Position numbers and translations under genes: made by a program. From positions 3,660-28,267 of the forward strand of contig PKWH01000332.1 in assembly GCA_003131985.1 (NCBI GenBank): a DNA stretch of 24,608 bases, in the 5' to 3' direction. Below, in pieces: positions 23,148-24,608 of this stretch. Each line of letters begins with the position of its first letter. Positions within the stretch are counted from its first letter, which is position 1. The DNA is from Acidobacteriota bacterium (GTDB lineage Bacteria > Acidobacteriota > Terriglobia > Acidiferrales > UBA7541). The notes under the pieces are model-generated. The model ran no database searches, was not told the origin of the DNA, and saw only the letters and a program-made list of their open reading frames with translations.

Positions 23148-24608
23148 TCACTTCACCGTTATCGTCAGAGTGCGTTCGCCGGTAATCACCTGATGCATTT
23201 CCGCGGACCACGAACCCGCCAGCGATTGGTGCAGCAATCTCGCTCCGCCCACGCTCTGCCGCTGGTCCAGCACACTGATTTCCGAAGACGGCGCGTTGGG
23301 CATCACTTTGTCTTCTATCAGCAGGGTTGTAGTCGGCTGCAGCAGCGTGGCATAGAGGAAGTCGTTCTGCCGTCCGCGATTGATCAATTTAATCAGCTCT
23401 TCCAAGCCTGGAAGCGGGCCCTGCATTCCGGTCACAGGATCCAGCGTGCGATCCAGCGTTTCGCCGTCGCTGATTAGGAGTTGCAGCGTGCCGCGAGCGG
23501 TCTGCGGCGGAATCGTGATAGGAATTTGTTGAATGAACGGCTCGCCGCGGTATGGCCGCAGCAAAACCTTTACCGACACTGTTTCTCCCGGCGCAACTTC
23601 GCTTTTCTCGATCCAGGCGTTATCGATCATGGACCAGCGCCGCTCGGCCAGCGCCGTCACTTTCAAATGAATGCCCTGAACGTGCGGCGGCTCGTACGGA
23701 TTCGAATAAATGCGCGCAAAAATACTTTGAACGTCGGTCGCCACGTAAAAGCCGCTAGGGATCGGCATATCGTTCGGAGCAAAAAGGTTTTCCAAATGGA
23801 CGGGCGTGTGACCTTGCAAGTCGATGTCACCCTCCATTCGCAGCGTCCAGCCTTCGCCATACGCGGGACTTCCGACGATGCCGTTATAAGTCGCCAGCGC
23901 TACCAACAGGGGAGTGAGCTGCGGGCTTTCGATCACTTCAAAATGAAATTTCTTTTCGGCGTTCGGAGTCACCAGCGTCACATCCACCGGGATCATTGCC
24001 GGTCCCGCGCCGAGCTTGCCCATAATCGCCGTCGTGCGGTCCTGAGTCAGCGTGCCGATCGTTCCCCCGGTGCTGATAATTTTCGTCGATGCCATCGAAG
24101 ACGCCAGCGTGGTAACCACGTGGGCGCGAGTCATGGGCATCGAGACCGAGCCGAACGAGAATATGGGATGGCCGCACGCAAGAATCGTCCCGTCGCTCTC
24201 CACAGCCGTTATCGTGCATCCGGGAGCGATAGAAAGATCGCCTCGAACCAGTTCGACTCCTACCATGTCCCCGGGCTTTACCTGAGCGTCTTCCGGGGTC
24301 GCCTCGACGCTTCCCCCCGCCATCATGCTCATTCCCCAGCCGGAAAGCTGTTTGCTGAATTGCGCGATTGTGTCCGGATAGAGCCCGGCGGAAATTAGCG
24401 GCGTCTCGATGGGAACGAGAAATTGTCCAGCGCCGGCGCCGGTGCGCGTGGAAAACTCTTGCGGCAAAGCCACACGCGAAGCTGCCGGGAATGTTCCGGT
24501 ATTTACGGCGGATGGAGCGGCTGCGCCACCAGGCGGGGCGGCCGAATCCTTTTCCACCTCGAGCATGCTTTGAATCGGCGTCACACCGCCGATCGCCTCT
24601 TTTGAAAA
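23148..24608 (-). CDS. SpoIVB-type S55 peptidase-domain protein (5' end outside window)
   Basis: The frame is open to the window edge, so the N-terminus is missing; the visible part is 486 residues. It starts F-S-K-E-A-I-G-G-V-T-P-I-Q-S-M-L, which resembles the segment that follows the S-G-S-P serine motif in S55 proteins, so the serine should lie just upstream. The histidine motif A-C-G-H-P-I-F-S-F-G follows (His codon at 24168-24170), then T-G-G-T-I-G-T-L-T-Q-D-R and I-M-G-K-L-G, which fit the S55 domain. The C-terminal half is beta-rich (V-S-V-K-V-L-L-R-P-Y and similar) and of unknown role. The protein is probably exported, as in acidobacterial relatives. It is transcribed first, with the propeller gene 29 bp behind. 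Whether it is an active serine peptidase needs the missing part. Confidence 0.85.
   Translation of the reverse strand, partial: FSKEAIGGVTPIQSMLEVEKDSAAPPGGAAAPSAVNTGTFPAASRVALPQEFSTRTGAGAGQFLVPIETPLISAGLYPDTIAQFSKQLSGWGMSMMAGGSVEATPEDAQVKPGDMVGVELVRGDLSIAPGCTITAVESDGTILACGHPIFSFGSVSMPMTRAHVVTTLASSMASTKIISTGGTIGTLTQDRTTAIMGKLGAGPAMIPVDVTLVTPNAEKKFHFEVIESPQLTPLLVALATYNGIVGSPAYGEGWTLRMEGDIDLQGHTPVHLENLFAPNDMPIPSGFYVATDVQSIFARIYSNPYEPPHVQGIHLKVTALAERRWSMIDNAWIEKSEVAPGETVSVKVLLRPYRGEPFIQQIPITIPPQTARGTLQLLISDGETLDRTLDPVTGMQGPLPGLEELIKLINRGRQNDFLYATLLQPTTTLLIEDKVMPNAPSSEISVLDQRQSVGGARLLHQSLAGSWSAEMHQVITGERTLTITVK

Noticed and set aside
23481..24398. 305-residue open frame antisense to the S55-domain gene
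   Set aside because: Arg/His-rich with no domain or signal; it is a shadow of the well-supported minus-strand gene.

Overview
The window looks like chromosomal DNA of a soil-type Acidobacteriota (Terriglobia-like) bacterium. This is inferred from gene content: a very large Oar-like TonB-dependent receptor with a carboxypeptidase-regulatory domain, an S55 (SpoIVB-type) peptidase-domain protein followed by a beta-propeller protein, a short exported protein resembling DUF5818, PilZ proteins with relaxed motifs, and a type A RNase P RNA. Base composition is moderately GC-rich and even. I see no insertion sequence, prophage, CRISPR array, tRNA or rRNA.

Layout. 1-1749 is the 3' part of ligA (+). 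2052-4342 is a tight four-gene (+) cluster of exported proteins: an outer-membrane porin-like barrel, a monohaem cytochrome c, a stand-alone CuA-type cupredoxin and a small Cys/His-containing DUF5818-like protein. A promoter candidate lies at 1841-1869. 4420-4984 is rnpB (+), with its own promoter and a perfect 12-bp P1 helix. 5170-8631 is the Oar-like receptor (-), and 8870-9610 a dienelactone-hydrolase-family enzyme (-). 9778-11899 holds an aldo/keto reductase and a NAPE-PLD-type metallo-beta-lactamase-fold hydrolase (+). A DUF488 protein (-, 11918-12511) faces them. Then on + come a HAD-like hydrolase, 6-phosphogluconolactonase and a two-gene RND efflux system (adaptor plus pump, 14293-18658). 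18874-19691 holds two consecutive PilZ-type proteins behind a good promoter preceded by 22-bp-period direct repeats. The end of the window is a (-) run: S55-domain protein (5' end outside the window), a seven-repeat propeller protein and a serine racemase/threonine dehydratase-like PLP enzyme.

How genes fit together. Most are housekeeping or envelope functions, and only three groups look like operons with a shared job. These are the porin/cytochrome/CuA cluster (envelope electron transfer or copper handling), the RND adaptor/pump pair, and the S55/propeller pair (exported proteolysis or scaffolding). The best candidate for something little described is the porin-cytochrome-CuA-DUF5818 cluster. 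Other points worth a look are the enlarged RNase P RNA without an L15 GGU, the PhoB-box-like repeats before the PilZ pair, and the permuted order of the S55 segments. Apart from rnpB, no stretch over 300 bases lacks a protein gene.
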